Shown piece after piece: positions 44,866-57,263 of a stretch of DNA of 64,000 bases (the stretch's first letter is position 1; each line of letters opens with the position of its first letter). The position numbers were made by a program, and so were the translations under genes. The DNA is taken from positions 31,042,133 to 31,106,132 of the forward strand of contig OZ025263.1 in NCBI GenBank assembly GCA_964019135.1, in the 5' to 3' direction. The stretch is from Arenicola marina. Lineage: Eukaryota > Annelida > Polychaeta > Arenicolidae. The notes beneath the pieces are model-generated. The model made no database searches and had not been told where the DNA came from. It saw only the letters and a program-made list of their open reading frames with translations.

Positions 44866-47520
44866 TGTCTGACTTACTGGATAGTGCTACTACCCTCCGT
44901 CTTCTAGTGTTAGATATTAGGAGTCACCATGGAAGGTCTGATATGTAGACGGCTGCCAGCATGGACGTCGAAGGGGTCACCCCCAAGTTAGCGGCATGGT
45001 GTGTTGTCTATAATTTATACATCGTCAACGTTTCTTCAGACCATTTCTGACAGGGAAGGTTTAAAATCCCTGGCAATGGTAAGAGACGAAAATGCCTAGA
45101 AAGGAACTGAAAAAGAAACACGAAAGAGAGTGGGGTTCATTTGTTTGGCACTTCAACATTTATTTATTAATATATGCACTACTGTCGGTGGCATCAATAA
45201 ATTATCAACAACTTTGACATGCCTTCTACTTTAACACTAGTTCTAAAAGGTTTGTCATTGACAAATCAACAGAGGATGACGTGTTAATATGAATAAAACT
45301 AAGACTATTGCATTTTAATTTAGAGTTGTAGATCCCTGAACAAAAATCAGAAATTTGTCTGCAAAGGTAAGCCCCTTCAAGTTGTGTCTTACTATAAATA
45401 CCTCTTTATCACATTTCCTCCATGTCCTAAACGGGCAAACCAGCGGCAATTATTACAGAAATTTCACAAAACTGTGGAGAGACTTTTTTTGACAAACCTA
45501 CAACTATCTATATCTGCAACTACCTATACTTACAACTACCTATACTTACAACTACCTATACTTACATACAGTGCCGACCTTAGGGGCTAAGATGTCAAAG
45601 ATTGCATAAAACGTGAACATACGACACTTTGTAAGTATGTTTTGGGCGTGCCATTGAGTTAATTATGGTGAATGTCTGACTTACTGGATATTGCTACTAA
45701 CCTCCGTCCGAGTCACCATGGAAGGACGGATATGTAGACGGTCCCCAGCATGGACGTCGAAGGGGTCACCACCAAGTTAGCGGCATGGTGTGTTTTTGTC
45801 TATAATTTATACATCGCCAACGTTCGTTTGTTCAGACCATTTCTGACAGGGGAGGTTTAACTGGACGCAAGTGAGGAAAATCCTGGCAATGGTAAGAGAC
45901 GAAAACGCCAAGAAAGGAACTGAAAAAGAAACACGAAAGAGAGTGGGGTTTATTTGTCTCACACTTCAACATTTATTTATTAACATATTCACTACTGTCG
46001 GTGGCATCAATAAATTATCAACACTCGTGATAGTTCCCGAAGGTTATCTTATTCCACTGCGAGACCTCGACATGCCTTCTACTTTAAGACTTAAAGTTGT
46101 TCTTTGAAGACCTGCTGCTCTTGACCTAATGACAGCGGCTGAAGATACCACGATCAATACAGTCGTAGAGCACGCAGAGGGGGGAGTTGGGTAGGGGGGG
46201 GCATTCCTATAGATACGAAATAGCAGAAGGCATGCTAATCAGGCTCGAAGAACAACAGCTGGGTGAAATACTAACGTTATACTTATAGACAACCTGAATA
46301 AGACAAAACATGAACTTGAATCTCGGAAAGCTCAAGTTTTGGTCAGATATTTTCTCATGATGGCATGATTTTGCTTCATACATGGTTCCTTAGTTATAGC
46401 TGCTCTGAAGCAGTATTTAAAAGGTTTTTAATGGCTTGAGCCGACAGTATTTAACCAAGGAAGTTCCTATTACGCTCCTGCAGAATATGTTACTCTCGCT
46501 GGTTGCCCAAATTGCATGTTCCTCATTGATGAATTCTGGAATTCTTTCTTTTTATGCAGAATCAGAGTTAGATTTTTCGAGATTTAGCTGTTCGATGTAA
46601 AAGCTCAGAGGGAATGGTTAGTAGAAAACTGATGCCATGGGCAAACTTTCTGTACATCATGATCGGTTCGATACCAATATGTTCATCTCATCAAATTCTC
46701 AACCGTTTGATTCACTAAGTTGGTTATTACAGTCTCAACTAAGTTGTTTTTGGTCACTATATTCCTGCCATCACTACGATACATCTGACATTTTCATTGT
46801 TTAAGTATGGTGGCGATGATCCAGTCAACTGTTCGGTACTGAAGTCAACTTGCACGACACATGAGATTTAGTTCAAACTCTTTATTGTTACCAAATCAAA
46901 GAAGTGAATTGACAGTATCACAGAATATACCTTTGGGGTCCCACCCTGTATATGCCGATCTCCACAGAAAGCGTCGGCCATCTTTATTACGTAGTCAAGT
47001 CCACCCATGTGGCGGCCTTCTTGGTCACGTGGTCACGTATACAATGGCGGCCATCTTGATCACGTCGTCACGTATTCCATGGCGGCCATCTTGGTCAATG
47101 TCTTCTAGTGTTAGATATTAGGAGTCACCATGGAAGGTCTGATATGTAGACGGCCCCCAGCATGGACGTCGAAGGGTTCACCCCCAAGTTAGCGGGATGG
47201 TGTGTTTTTGTCTATAATTTATACATCGTCAATGTTCATTTGTTCAGACCATTTCTGACAGGGGAGTCTTAAATGGAAAGCAAGTGAGGAAAACAATGGC
47301 AATGGTAAGAGACGAAAATGCCAAGAATGGAACTGAAAAAGAAACACGAAAGAGAGTGGGGTTCATTTGTTTCGCACTTCAACATGTATTTATTAATATA
47401 TTAACTACTGTCGGTGGCATCAATAAATTATCAACACTCGTGATATTTCCCGAAGGTTATCTTATTCAACTGCGAGACCTCGACATGCCTTCTACTTTAA
47501 CACTTAAAGTTGTTCGTCGG
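44866..47520. repeat. Three direct copies of a roughly 420-bp module
   Basis: Modules at about 44866-45240, 45670-46107 and 47097-47520 share AGGAGTCACCATGGAAGG or a close variant, CAGCATGGACGTCGAAGG, CTATAATTTATACATCG and GTCGGTGGCATCAATAAAT. Divergence is about 5-10%. A 78-codon frame is open in two copies but its differences are mostly amino-acid-changing, so it does not look like a selected gene. Between modules 2 and 3 there is about 1 kb of unique sequence. Confidence 0.8.
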
Positions 47521-47985
47521 AGACCTGCGGCTATCTTGATCACGTTGTCAAGTATACCATTGCGGCCATCTTGGTCACGTCGTCACTTATACCAGGGCGG
47601 CCATCTTGGTCAATGGCAGCCATCAAGGTCACGTGGTCAAGTATACCATGGCGGCCATCTTGGTCACGTCGTCAGGTAAACCATGGCGGCCATCGTCGTC
47701 ACGTCGTGAAATCCACACATATGGCGGCCATCCTGATCACGTTATCAAATATAACATGGCGGCCATCGTGGTCACATTGTCAAGTATACCATGATGGCCA
47801 TCTTGGTCACGTTGTCACGTATAACATGGCGGCCACCTTGGTCAATGGCGGCCATCTCGGTTACGTTGTCAAGTATACCATGGCGGCCATCTTGGTCACT
47901 TCGTCAGGTCCACCCATGTGGCGGCCATCTTGATCACGTTGTCAAGTAACACATGACGGTCATCTCGTTCACGTCGTTGAGTTCA
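46975..47985. repeat. 35-bp GGCGGCCATCTTGG minisatellite
   Basis: Units of about 35 bp (CATGGCGGCCATCTTGGTCA + CGTTGTCAAGTATAC) form a short array at 46975-47100 and a longer one at 47525-47985, separated by module 3. The GGCCATCTTGG core resembles the YY1 recognition sequence. The open frames of 60-131 codons here are repeat read-throughs. Confidence 0.88.
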
Positions 47986-48041
47986 GTGGGGGTCCAGGGG
48001 GGGCACAGGAGGCCCGTGCACCCCCCCCCTCACACTTTCGC

Positions 48042-48061
48042 TGTATATATATATATATATA
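48042..48061. repeat. (TA)n microsatellite
   Basis: Uninterrupted TATATATA tract just downstream of the GNAT gene's stop codon (on the gene's strand). Confidence 0.8.
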
Positions 48062-48233
48062 CGCGAGGTAAATATGTTCATATGGTGTAATATACAATTG
48101 CGGTCACGTGGGTAGAGACGGTCTCTCTATCAATGTTCCACCACTTACGGTATCTGGCTCCGCCCGCAGTGTCTAGGACTTACGTGTGTACAATGCGTAG
48201 CGCCTTAGCGTTCCCACCTCGAGTGTGCGACTG

Positions 48234-48866
48234 TCACGTTGAGTCCGAAGCCTCGTGTTGGCGAGCTGGTGGGCTAAAGACCCTTCGTTGGATGGTGGTG
48301 TCGTTCTCCAGACCCATGAGCCCTCCCTTGTCGTGCCAGCTCCCAGACTTGAAGCCGCCCTCCCGCAGTATGGCCTCCACGGTGGCCGGCACGGCCAGGG
48401 TATGCGGGTAGTAGTAGACGAACTCGACGTTGAGGTCGGGGTTGGAGAACAATTGGCCGCTGCCCAACATCTCAATGGCCTTCAGGACGTGTTGCGTCAA
48501 CCGGAAGTCGTCGCCGCCGTAGACGGACACGTCAAAGCGGACGCCGGCTTGACACAACACGGGGGCCACGAAGGACACAGCGTCGCACTCTCTGCCCCAG
48601 GTGGCGCCACTCATCTGCACGACGGACTCCTCATATAGGCGCTGGCCCCCCATGGGTGTGGCGGGATGCGGAATCCAGGAGGAGAGGATGTAGTAGTGAG
48701 GAAACACTTCAGCTATTCTGTCCGGACACTGGAACAGGTCCTGAACTTGGTCCGCATTCGCGCGACCTGCCTGATCCAGGGCAAAGTCCTCCTTCAGCTG
48801 CTGGAATTCCGGAGACTTAGCCCATCGAAGGATCTTGTCGAGCGGTGCGCTCAAATTCTGGAAGTG
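48234..48866 (-). CDS. GNAT gene exon 3, copy 1
   Basis: 210 codons and stop, starting HFQNLSAPLDKILRWAK after acceptor GATCCAG. At the protein level it is identical to the second copy at 61339-61971; at least one nucleotide difference (near 48717/61822) is silent. Confidence 0.8.
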   Translation of the reverse strand, partial: HFQNLSAPLDKILRWAKSPEFQQLKEDFALDQAGRANADQVQDLFQCPDRIAEVFPHYYILSSWIPHPATPMGGQRLYEESVVQMSGATWGRECDAVSFVAPVLCQAGVRFDVSVYGGDDFRLTQHVLKAIEMLGSGQLFSNPDLNVEFVYYYPHTLAVPATVEAILREGGFKSGSWHDKGGLMGLENDTTIQRRVFSPPARQHEASDST

Positions 48867-51800
48867 CTGGATCACCAAGACCAGGGACAAAGGTAAATAT
48901 TGATATAACTAATTTACAGAAAGCTCACATTAACACTTTGCATATGTAAATAATAATGTTATTCCGTTATTGATTGCAGACGCTGTTGTTAATGGAACAC
49001 AGATGGTGGGTCGTTTTCAGATAACTGCTTTAAAAGGTTTATTATAAAAAACTCAACAGAGGATGAATAAAAGTAAGACTATTGCATTTTAATTTAGAAT
49101 GGTAGATCCCTGAACAAAGATCAGAAATCGTTCTACAAAGGTACGCCTCTTCAAGCTGTATCTTACTATAAATATTTTTTTGTGTCACAGTCTTAACAAC
49201 AAATTGTAAATCCTGATGACTGTAATGAACACATTGTCCAGGAGAGTAATCGCTGGAACAGATTTAGTTGTTGTAATTTATGGACTATGAAACACTACAA
49301 ATTCGAATACGCCTTTTGTAAAAGTCCTGACTAGAACCTGGACACGGTGTATCTTCTCTTGGCCAGTTTTGTATGGTCATGATAGGCCCGTTGTATAACA
49401 ATAAAGAAAAGATAAAATAATTCTAAGAAAAATTCCCATTTGACATGATGATTGGGGATAAATACTGTTTAACTTTCTTCGGAAGAATTATTTTTTTAAA
49501 AAACGTCCAATACATATGGAACAAAAATAGCTCTGATTAATCGCCTGCATGTTAGGGACGGATCATTTTCATATTCAGAGTGGGAGGGGGGCGCTATATT
49601 TTGGGGGGAAAAGGTCGGGCTGTGATTTTATCTTTGCCTGTTAGTGATAAAAAAATTGTCCTCTATTTCTTTTTCTATCTTAAATCATGCCTCCGTACTA
49701 ATACGTGCTAAATACATTTTGCAGATCAACAAATAAAATCCAGCCATCACCAAAACCTCAAGGACAATTCTGACCTTCCCATGGCTAACAGAAACATTCA
49801 GCCCTCGTCAAAAACCAAAAAACTAGTTTGGGTCCCCACCCAAAAAGCATAGCCCCGCTGGATATCAAATGGTCCGCCCCTTATTTTGGGGTTAAGGATT
49901 TGGTCGGTGGGCCCCCGTCCTTACACAAGTCACAGTGTCTGGGGTGAGTATATAGGCCACGCTGCTGTTAGCCCCGCTTTTGGGACTCTTCTCACAGAGC
50001 GAGTACATGCGCTCGCTAGGAAGCATATGAGACCAATTTTCAAAGCCAATCACGCTCCGCGGTCGCCCAAAATCACAGACGGACGGAAAAGCCATCAATT
50101 ACGGGTTAAAGCGCGACAGCCCGGTCAAAGGTTAAAGTAGCTTTTGCTGTGGGCATGCTTTTCTCGGCATGACAACGATATCCAATATGACGACGACTGC
50201 ACCTTATCAGTGAATAAATATTACTGCTAATCAGTTTGAGATAACGACGAGATATCACTAGCTAAATTTATTTTTCTGTTATTCAGGGCCATGTGCAGGA
50301 ATTCTTGAAAGGCACAAAAACAAAATGTGTGTAACAGCCTGAGACGTAATTAAGTGACCGTGGTGCACATAATTTGATAGGGGAGTGGGAGGGGGAGGGG
50401 AGTAAGGTATATCGTAGGGTCTAAACGGGAAGGGGGGCACGTGCCCCTGTGCTCCCCCACACCTGGCCAGGGGGCACAGAACTTGAAAAGGGGGGGGGGC
50501 ACAGATATCCTATGGTCTGAAACTGGGGGTATGTGTCCCCTGTGCCCCCCCCCCCCCCCCCACTAAACACGCCCATGTTATTATTTTACAGAAAGATTAT
50601 ACTGCATTATAATTATCATTTCAATTATTTAATATTGCGGCGATATTTTTTATTGTACCATGTAAGTATCAACTAAGCGTATTTCTTAGTGTTTGATAAT
50701 ATTATGTTTAAAAATGATTCAAAATATTATGCCTGAAATTGATGTAACAGGACCAATTTTGTCAGTTGTCACTGGATTTACTTTTCATGTTTATCTCCTC
50801 AAATTTAGAGAATCGGGACTCAGAATTGCGCACATGTCTTCTGCCGGAAATGTTGAGCGTCCTTGACCTTGCTTTGTCCTCCATTTTGGTGGTTTAAAGG
50901 TGTTTGATGTCCTTTATTTCTAAAGCCATTTAAAGAGTGGTGTTTACATCTCTAGACAGCTAGTTGTCTCACATACGTGATGTCATATGAGTTATCAATA
51001 GTTTGTTTATCCCTATAGATATTAGGTTGAAGTAAAGGTAGAATTATGAAGGCACAGCGAGGGCTTGTCTGAAATTGGTTTATAATATTATGTCTGAAAT
51101 TGATTTATATCGCATTTTGACTATGATACTTAATGTATATATATTTTGACTATGATACTTCATATATATATATTTTGACCATGCTAGGCCTACTTGGTGT
51201 ATATATCTTTTACATAGGCCTATGCGTACTTACCCTGGAGCCTAGATTCCTGTAGACGTCGCCGGCCCTCTCGAAGCGGCTGACGTGCCTGGGGTCCCTC
51301 ATGAAAGGCACCCCTAAGGCCTCGAACTCCTCAAAGTTGAGGCGCCCCTGATGCTCCAGGTCTGCCGCCACGGCTGCGAGCAGCTTGGTGTTGTTGCCCG
51401 TGCCCCGGTGCTCGGGCAGGGTCCGGGCAGCTCCGAAGCCGGTCATCAGGCCGCAGTCACTGCAGTAACCGCAGGCAAAGCTCACCTGGAAACACAACAG
51501 TAGCGATGTCACTTAGCAGGTTACATTCACCATTGTGTGTTAAAACTATTAGAATCTGTGGAACAGAACGGATCCAGATATGCCGGAAGTGGGGGGGGGG
51601 GGAGGGTACGGTTTCGAGTAATGGCCTAGATGTTTGGTCTTCATAGGTATTAATCTATATTACAGTATATACGCTTAGGGATAAGCCACTTGATATAATG
51701 GACATGTTATATAGTATCTGAACACAGTATGGAAGAGCGAAAAGGCGATGCTGGATTTGCTTTTTTGGCCCACTCAACCTCTATATATATATATAGTCTC

Positions 51801-52985
51801 CATTCCAGCCTGTATTCTGCACGGGTGTTTAAAAGAAATAATAGGCGCATTTGGAAATTCTGACTTACCTGGAGGCCCATGCCCTGGGAATAAATATCAC
51901 CAATCCGTACAGATGAACCCTTTAGCTATGTGCGTTAGACAATAAATATTTGTCACTTGTATCTGTCTTTGCAAGTTGGTTCCCAGCATATGACTCTTCG
52001 CTAGATGGCGCTGTCAGACGGGGCACCAGTGTGCCATCAGATAATTTAGAATTTCCAAATGCGCCTATTCAGTTTAAAAGTCCTTGTGTGAAACCCAGGC
52101 TGGAACCGAGACCCAACGGCGGAACAGAGTGGGTCAGAGAGGGTCTCCCGAGGCTACTCTGCCCCACGTCACCGCCCACCTCACGGTTGACCTCAACGTT
52201 TTTTTTCAAATTGTTATCTAACTAACACCGTGTCAGAGCTTCACGCCTCACGCTTTAGACCTAAATGGAACTCACAAACCTACGTTCGATACCAGCAGCA
52301 CAATAAATGCTACACAGTGGTATACATGATTGCAAACTGCGAATCTATGCTCGATTAGATTCATTTCCATTTTCGCGTATGAAGGATAATTTTGATGGTT
52401 AAATTTGACGTGGGGCAGAGAGACAGTACGTGAGATAGACGACAGGCTACACTAATTAACAGGTCAGTGACGATGCCATCCATTTACCCTTTGTCCGTCG
52501 ATTGTTTCCATCACGCAGCCGTTAAAGTTGGGACTGTCGATGATGAAGGGATAGGCGAAGTCGATATAATCCAGACCGCTGTGGCCGACCGGCAGGATGT
52601 TGACAACCGCGCGGTGGTCCGCTGCTACGGCCCGCCGGATGCGAAACCCTTCCGGGCCCTCCGGATGCGGGATGTCCGTGCTGTCCCAGACCAGCGTCTC
52701 CTCCCCGGACTCCAAAGGGGCCTCCTTCAGGGCGGTTGCCAGGGGTGACTGGGATGCGAATCCCGACCGTAGGCTGCTCTGAGCTGAGGTTTGCATGCCG
52801 GAGGAGACATCCGAGGAGGCCATCCTGCGCGTCCGGTGCGCCATCGATCCCGAGAATCCCGATGGGACGTTTGAGGCGCCCTCCGCCGCCAGGGGCTGAG
52901 TCCTGCTGGCCGCTGTCCCGATCTGGATAACGGCTGGGGTGTGCCTGACCCTGCAGAGGGCGGCCATTCCCTTGGATAGCAGCAT
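48234..52985 (-). CDS. GNAT acetyltransferase, histidine N-acetyltransferase/NAT16-like
   Basis: Three-exon gene with exons 52985-52488, 51485-51234 and 48866-48234, all phase 0 (AGG|GTAAAT, CAG|GTGAGC, AGG|GTAAGT, CAG|CAC); about 460 codons. GNAT enzymes transfer acetyl from acetyl-CoA to an amine. Residues about 114-165 form the GNAT start (FRIRRAVAADHRAVVNIL ... YIDFAYPF). Residues about 166-250 include FGAARTLPEHRGTGNNTKLL, whose RGTGN matches the acetyl-CoA-binding motif (R/Q-x-x-G-x-G/A), and VPFMRDPRHVSRFERAG. The C-terminal half (HPATPMGGQRLYEES, NPDLNVEFVYYYPHTLAVP) resembles HISAT/NAT16 proteins, but the substrate cannot be told from sequence. The first about 110 residues are Ser/Arg-rich and may be a targeting peptide; Met52967 or later Mets are alternative starts. 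The whole gene lies within duplication copy 1. Confidence 0.75.
48867..51233. other. GNAT gene intron 2
   Basis: 2.4 kb. It contains a diverged copy (49055-49180) of a block also found at 45270-45410, and a G/C-run region at 50380-50575 with GGGCACGTGCCC and mirrored GGGGCACAG/CTGTGCCCC motifs. No other gene seen. Confidence 0.5.
51234..51485 (-). CDS. GNAT gene exon 2
   Basis: 84 codons encoding VSFACGYCSDCGLMTGFG, the acetyl-CoA loop (RTLPEHRGTGNN) and GRLNFEEFEALGVPFMRDP. Acceptor TTTCCAG and donor GTAAGT are both strong. The corresponding exon of copy 2 lies beyond the window. Confidence 0.82.
51486..52487. other. GNAT gene intron 1
   Basis: About 1 kb with a G-run near 51590 and a (TA)n tract near 51783. 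The short motif GGAAATTCTGA-TTA near 51853 has an inverted partner TAATTTAGAATTTCC near 52045. No coding signal. Confidence 0.5.
52488..52985 (-). CDS. GNAT gene exon 1
   Basis: 166 codons from Met at 52985 (MLLSKGMAALCRVRHTPAV) to DSPNFNGCVMETIDGQR. The donor is AGG|GTAAAT. The early part is low-complexity; similarity to GNAT begins near residue 110. Confidence 0.72.
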
Positions 52986-53092
52986 GTTGACTGGCGGTCG
53001 GGAGGTGAGTGCTGAACAGCTTCAGCGATCGAGCGGCTCAGAAGACGGACGACTGGTGAAGGCTGTTGTGCAATGCGCAGGCAGTCTGGGTA

Positions 53093-53104
53093 GGCATATA
53101 TATG
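53093..53104 (-). promoter_or_regulatory. Candidate TATA-like box of the GNAT gene
   Basis: CATATATATG lies about 110 bp upstream of the first Met on the gene strand. Position alone supports it. Confidence 0.25.
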
Positions 53105-53784
53105 TAGGCGCTGGGTGAGTGAGACCCGTGTGGGTTTACCGTGGGGCGGGGAACTGGTGACCGGGCTGACAGGTTTGTCCCAGGCAGTGGCAAGCACAGG
53201 GTCGCCCTCAACACCCATAGAGGGACTCCTCGATTCCTGAGTGACTGGTGTCACCATTCACCGGCGGCCACTTCACCTTCACATAATTATCGAAAGCTCT
53301 GCGATCAATGCGCACTGATAGAGGACCAAGTGGGTCCGGATATTATGGCATATTGTATCTGTGAGAAGGTCAGCGTCTCTCAAAGCCTTACACCGTACCA
53401 CCCGCTGATGGTGTCGAGTGGGAGGGGTGGTGCGAGCCAGGGGCAGGAACGTGGGATAGGTGGGGGGGGGGGGTGCTTGCAATTCTCTCTCTTGATTATG
53501 TAAATAATGTGACAGTTCGATAGCCTTAGCCTTTGCTATCGTCACTGAAGTATATAATTGGTATTTAATAAATACGTTTGATAATAATTAAGAAGGTTTC
53601 GCAACATTAAATCGTATTTATGGGGGGTAGTCGATTATCGGTCATCATTGTACGATCAAACTATATGCCTCACGGTTTTTAGTCACAAATCTCAAATTTA
53701 GCAGACCTCCTTACTATTCCTATTTTTATGACCGGCTAGCGTCCCAGAGGGATATCTTCCACTTAAATATGTCAAACCACAGAA
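53105..53784. other. Upstream region of the GNAT gene and duplication junction
   Basis: No gene. Contains a G-run near 53462. The second copy of the large duplication begins at 53785. Confidence 0.5.
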
Positions 53785-54086
53785 GAAGTGTTCAAGGTCA
53801 TTATTTTCGTTTTCGGAAAAACATAAAACGGCATTTGGCTCAAAGATGCGTATGACACATGAAAAAGTGAACAATATACGAAAGATGCAAAATATGGTGT
53901 AGCACCTTGTGAATGTTACTGAACCTCGCTAATCCTAATATTAACTTAGATAGACGCGTTCTAAGATTTTTTTTCAAGAAAAGCTCTGCGACCTTGACCT
54001 TTTTTCGATTTTGTCCGGTAACTAGCAAAAACGTTGCATAGTCTTCTAGCATCTGTTAGCGAAGTTTGACAGCGATAGCTGTGAGG

Positions 54087-54184
54087 CTTCGAGAGTTATC
54101 AGACACAGAGAGCGACAGACACACACACAGACTAACTTCGAGAGTTATCAGACACAGAGAGCGACAGACACACACACAGACTAA
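54087..54184. repeat. 49-bp minisatellite, 2 copies (duplication copy 2)
   Basis: Same unit as 40619-41155 with only two repeats, a nine-unit difference between otherwise near-identical duplicates. Confidence 0.95.
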
Positions 54185-54698
54185 CGAGACCAAGTGACAT
54201 GCTGGCGATTTTCGCCATAAAAACACGACACAGTCATAGTATGACGATTTTTCGTCATAAAAAAAACGTACTGATAGATGGCGGAAAAGTCGAAGATTTG
54301 CCGTCAGTGCCTATAGTGCAGTCCCCGGCGCAACTACCCCCCCCCCCCTACTTCGCAACTGCCGCACAACCACCCTCCCCGGCGTCCCCTAATAGAGAGG
54401 GGCAGCGTGGAGGCTCCGGCCGGGATCGAATATATTGCAGAGAGAGGGGCCGGATGGTCTGCGGGGTGGCGCCCTGGCTGGGGGCTTGAGTACTAAGGAG
54501 GTACGGCGGGGTGGCCCCGGCCGCGAGGTCGCGTAGGACGCGGGGGGGGGGGGGGCGGAGGGGGGTCGCACATAGTGGAGGGGCACCGCGGGCAAGCTCT
54601 GGCCTTGGAGTAAACTGTACCACATGACCGTGCCACTCCGCTCGTATACCCAAACTACCCAAACTACCCAAGTAACTAGTAAGCTACTTTATCACAAT

Positions 54699-57263
54699 GG
54701 GTCACGTATGGAGCCATATATGTGCCACTCGCTATCTCGCATGTTCGCCTGGCACAAAGTAGGGCGCTGCGAGCGAGGAAGCGAGGAAGCGCGAGGCGCG
54801 CAAGCGAGGAAGCGAGGAAGCGAGTAAGCGAGGAAGCGAGAATGCGTGAGGCGCGGAAGCGAGGGAAGCGAGAATGCATGAGGCGCGGAAGCGAGGAGGC
54901 GAGGAAGCGCGGGCGAGATCGCGAGATCTATCTCACCCTTGCTTTCTCGCTTCCTCGCTTCCGCGCCTCGCGCTTACTCGCTTCCTCGCTTCCGCGCCTT
55001 GCCCTTACTCGCTTCCGCGTCTCGCGCTTACTCGCTTCCTCGCTTCCGCGCCTCGCGCTTGCTCGCTTCCTTGCTTCCGCGCCTCGCGCTTACTCGCTTC
55101 CTCGCCTCGCGCTTCCTCGCTTCCTCGCTTCCTCGCTTCCTCGCTTGCTCGCTTGCTCCCTTGCTCGCTTCCTCGCTTCCTCGGCCTCGCCCTTGCTCGC
55201 TTCCTCGCTTCCTCGCCCTAACATTTTCCCGTTTTAGTCGTGTACAACATTGAGCTACTTCCGGCGTACATTTCCAATGGATCAAGCTATAACCAAGTAC
55301 CATCAACCGGGCTACACCAACGTTCAAATACTGGCTGCATTCTGAATGAAATTGCGATTGGGAGACCTACCAAGTTTTTTAGACAGGGCGGGTCACTGAG
55401 ATATTGCACGACTGGGGGGCAGGGCTCACTTTACGATCTGTAATCAGGTAATGGGGCCCGCACATGATATGTAGCAACAAGCAGCATAACTGTGCCTCCT
55501 CTGCCAAATATCAGTGAGGTTGACAAACATAATAAGCTTAAACATAATCCAAGGAGGTTAGGGTCTTAAAGGGTAAGAGACGGAAGCTTAATTCTGGGTC
55601 TCGGACATGGAACTATGCACCTTAGTCCTTTAAGCTTTTTTCCTAATAGCCTGAAAGTTCAGACGGTAACGGTTACAGTCTTGATACTTTTTTTTGTGAC
55701 TGTTAAGTTACAGTAAATAAGTCATCATCAGACTGTCCGTGTCAAACTGTAGGCCTACATAACGTCTGAACATTCAGGCTAAAGCGATTAGGGATTAGCC
55801 TCATCAGGTCAGGAACTGCAGGATCACCCCCTTGTGTCCAGATATTCAGTGCTTGACTGTCGATTCCACAAAACATTTGTTCAAGTTCTACTTACCAGCT
55901 TACTATGCCTATGGATAAATTATACTTTATACTCAACACCTTGATAAAGTAAAACTGGCCGGTTTGCACACGACCAAAGATAAATTGTCCTTTTGAGAAG
56001 AGGCGACGAGGCGCGCAAGTGAGGAAGCGAGGAAGCGCGATGCGAGGAAGCGAGGAAGCGAGACCGCAAGGGCGAGATAGATCTCGCGATCTCGCCTCTC
56101 GCCTCCGCGCTTCCTCGCTTCCTCGCTTGCGCGCCTCTTCTCAATAGGACAATTTATCTTTGGTCGTGTGCAACCTTTAGCTTTTGTAGCGCGTGTTTTG
56201 CAGTTTTGGGCGGCCAGTTTGAGGTGGCCAGTTTTACCTTACCGAGGTGTTGAGTATAAAGTCAAAGAACTTGTATGATTCTTTGATAAAGTATAATTTA
56301 TCCATAGGCATAGATCTAGTAAGCTGGTAAGTAGCACTTGAACAAATGTTTTGTGAAATTTGGCAGTCAAACACTGCATATCAGGACAGAAGGGGGTGAT
56401 CCTGACCTGATGAGACTAGACCTAATCCTAGTTCCATCTCCGAAACCTAGGGGCTCCGCACGCTCCGCCAACACTGGCGGAGCGTGCGGAGCCACTAGGT
56501 TTCGGAGATGGAACTAGGCCTAATTAGCCTGAATGTTCAGATGTTGTAGGCCTACAGTTTGACACGGACAGTCTGATGATGACGTGAGCTTATTTACGTG
56601 AGGCACGGAAGCGAGGAAGCGAGGAAGCGAGGAAGCGCGAGGCGCGGAAGCGAGGAAGCGAGTAAACGAGGAAGCGAGGAAGCGAGAATGCGTGAGGCGC
56701 GGAAGGTAGGAAGCGAGGAAGCGAGTAAGCGATTAAGCGAGGAGGCGAGAATGCGTGAGGCGCGAAGGCGAGGAAGCGAGAATGCATGAGGCGCGGAAGC
56801 GAGGAAGCGAGGAAGCGAGGAAGCGAGGAAGCGAGGAAGCGCGAGGCGAGGAATCGAGGAAGCCCGAGGCGAGGAAGCGCGAGGCGAGGAAGCGAGGAGG
56901 CGAGAAAGAAAGGGCGAGATAGATCTCGCGTTCTCGCCCGCGCCTTCTCGCGATCTCGCCCGCGCTTCCTCGCCTCCTCGCTTCCGCGCCTCACGCATTC
57001 TCGCTTCCTCGCTTCCTCGCTTCCTCGCTTCCTCGCTTCCTCGCTTACTCGCTTCCTCGCTTCCTCGCTTTCGCGCCTCACGCATTCTCGCTTTCTCGCT
57101 TACTCGCTTACTCGCTTCCTCGCTTCCTCGCCTCGCGCTTCCTCGCTTCCTCGCTTGCGCGCCTCGCGCTTCCTCGCTTCCTCGCTCGCGCGCCCTACTT
57201 TGTGCCAGGCGAGCATGCGAGATAGCGAGTGGCACATAAATGGCTCCATAGTCACGGGTCATG
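54699..57263. mobile_element. Foldback-like inverted-repeat element, copy 2
   Basis: Duplicate of 41671-44160. The first 8-bp array (54768-55220) and the central mini-array (56001-56140) are longer than in copy 1 by tens of bases. The right-hand array (56595-57198) is unchanged. Confidence 0.72.
56427..56518. repeat. 44-bp-arm hairpin, duplication copy 2
   Basis: Same hairpin as 43324-43415, with no visible change. Confidence 0.85.

Larger units (their letters stand above)
40317..53784. repeat. Large tandem duplication, copy 1
   Basis: From GAAGTGTTCAAGGTCATT onward the sequence recurs from 53785. Offset is 13,468 bp at the left edge and about 13,105 bp later, the change being due to minisatellite length. 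Over 44.1-50.9 kb only a handful of substitutions separate the copies. The unit contains a 49-bp array, a foldback structure, repeated modules, a 35-bp array and a GNAT gene. Confidence 0.95.

Noticed and set aside
45871-46107. 78-residue frame repeated at 47284 and in the second duplicate
   Set aside because: Open in two of three modules only; differences between modules are mostly amino-acid-changing, and the frame runs into the minisatellite.
47571-47933. 120-residue frame with WRPSWS repeats
   Set aside because: Translation of the 35-bp minisatellite.
48255-48638. 127-residue + strand frame opposite GNAT exon 3
   Set aside because: Shadow of the GNAT coding strand; no motif of its own, whereas the - strand fits GNAT exons with matching splice phases.
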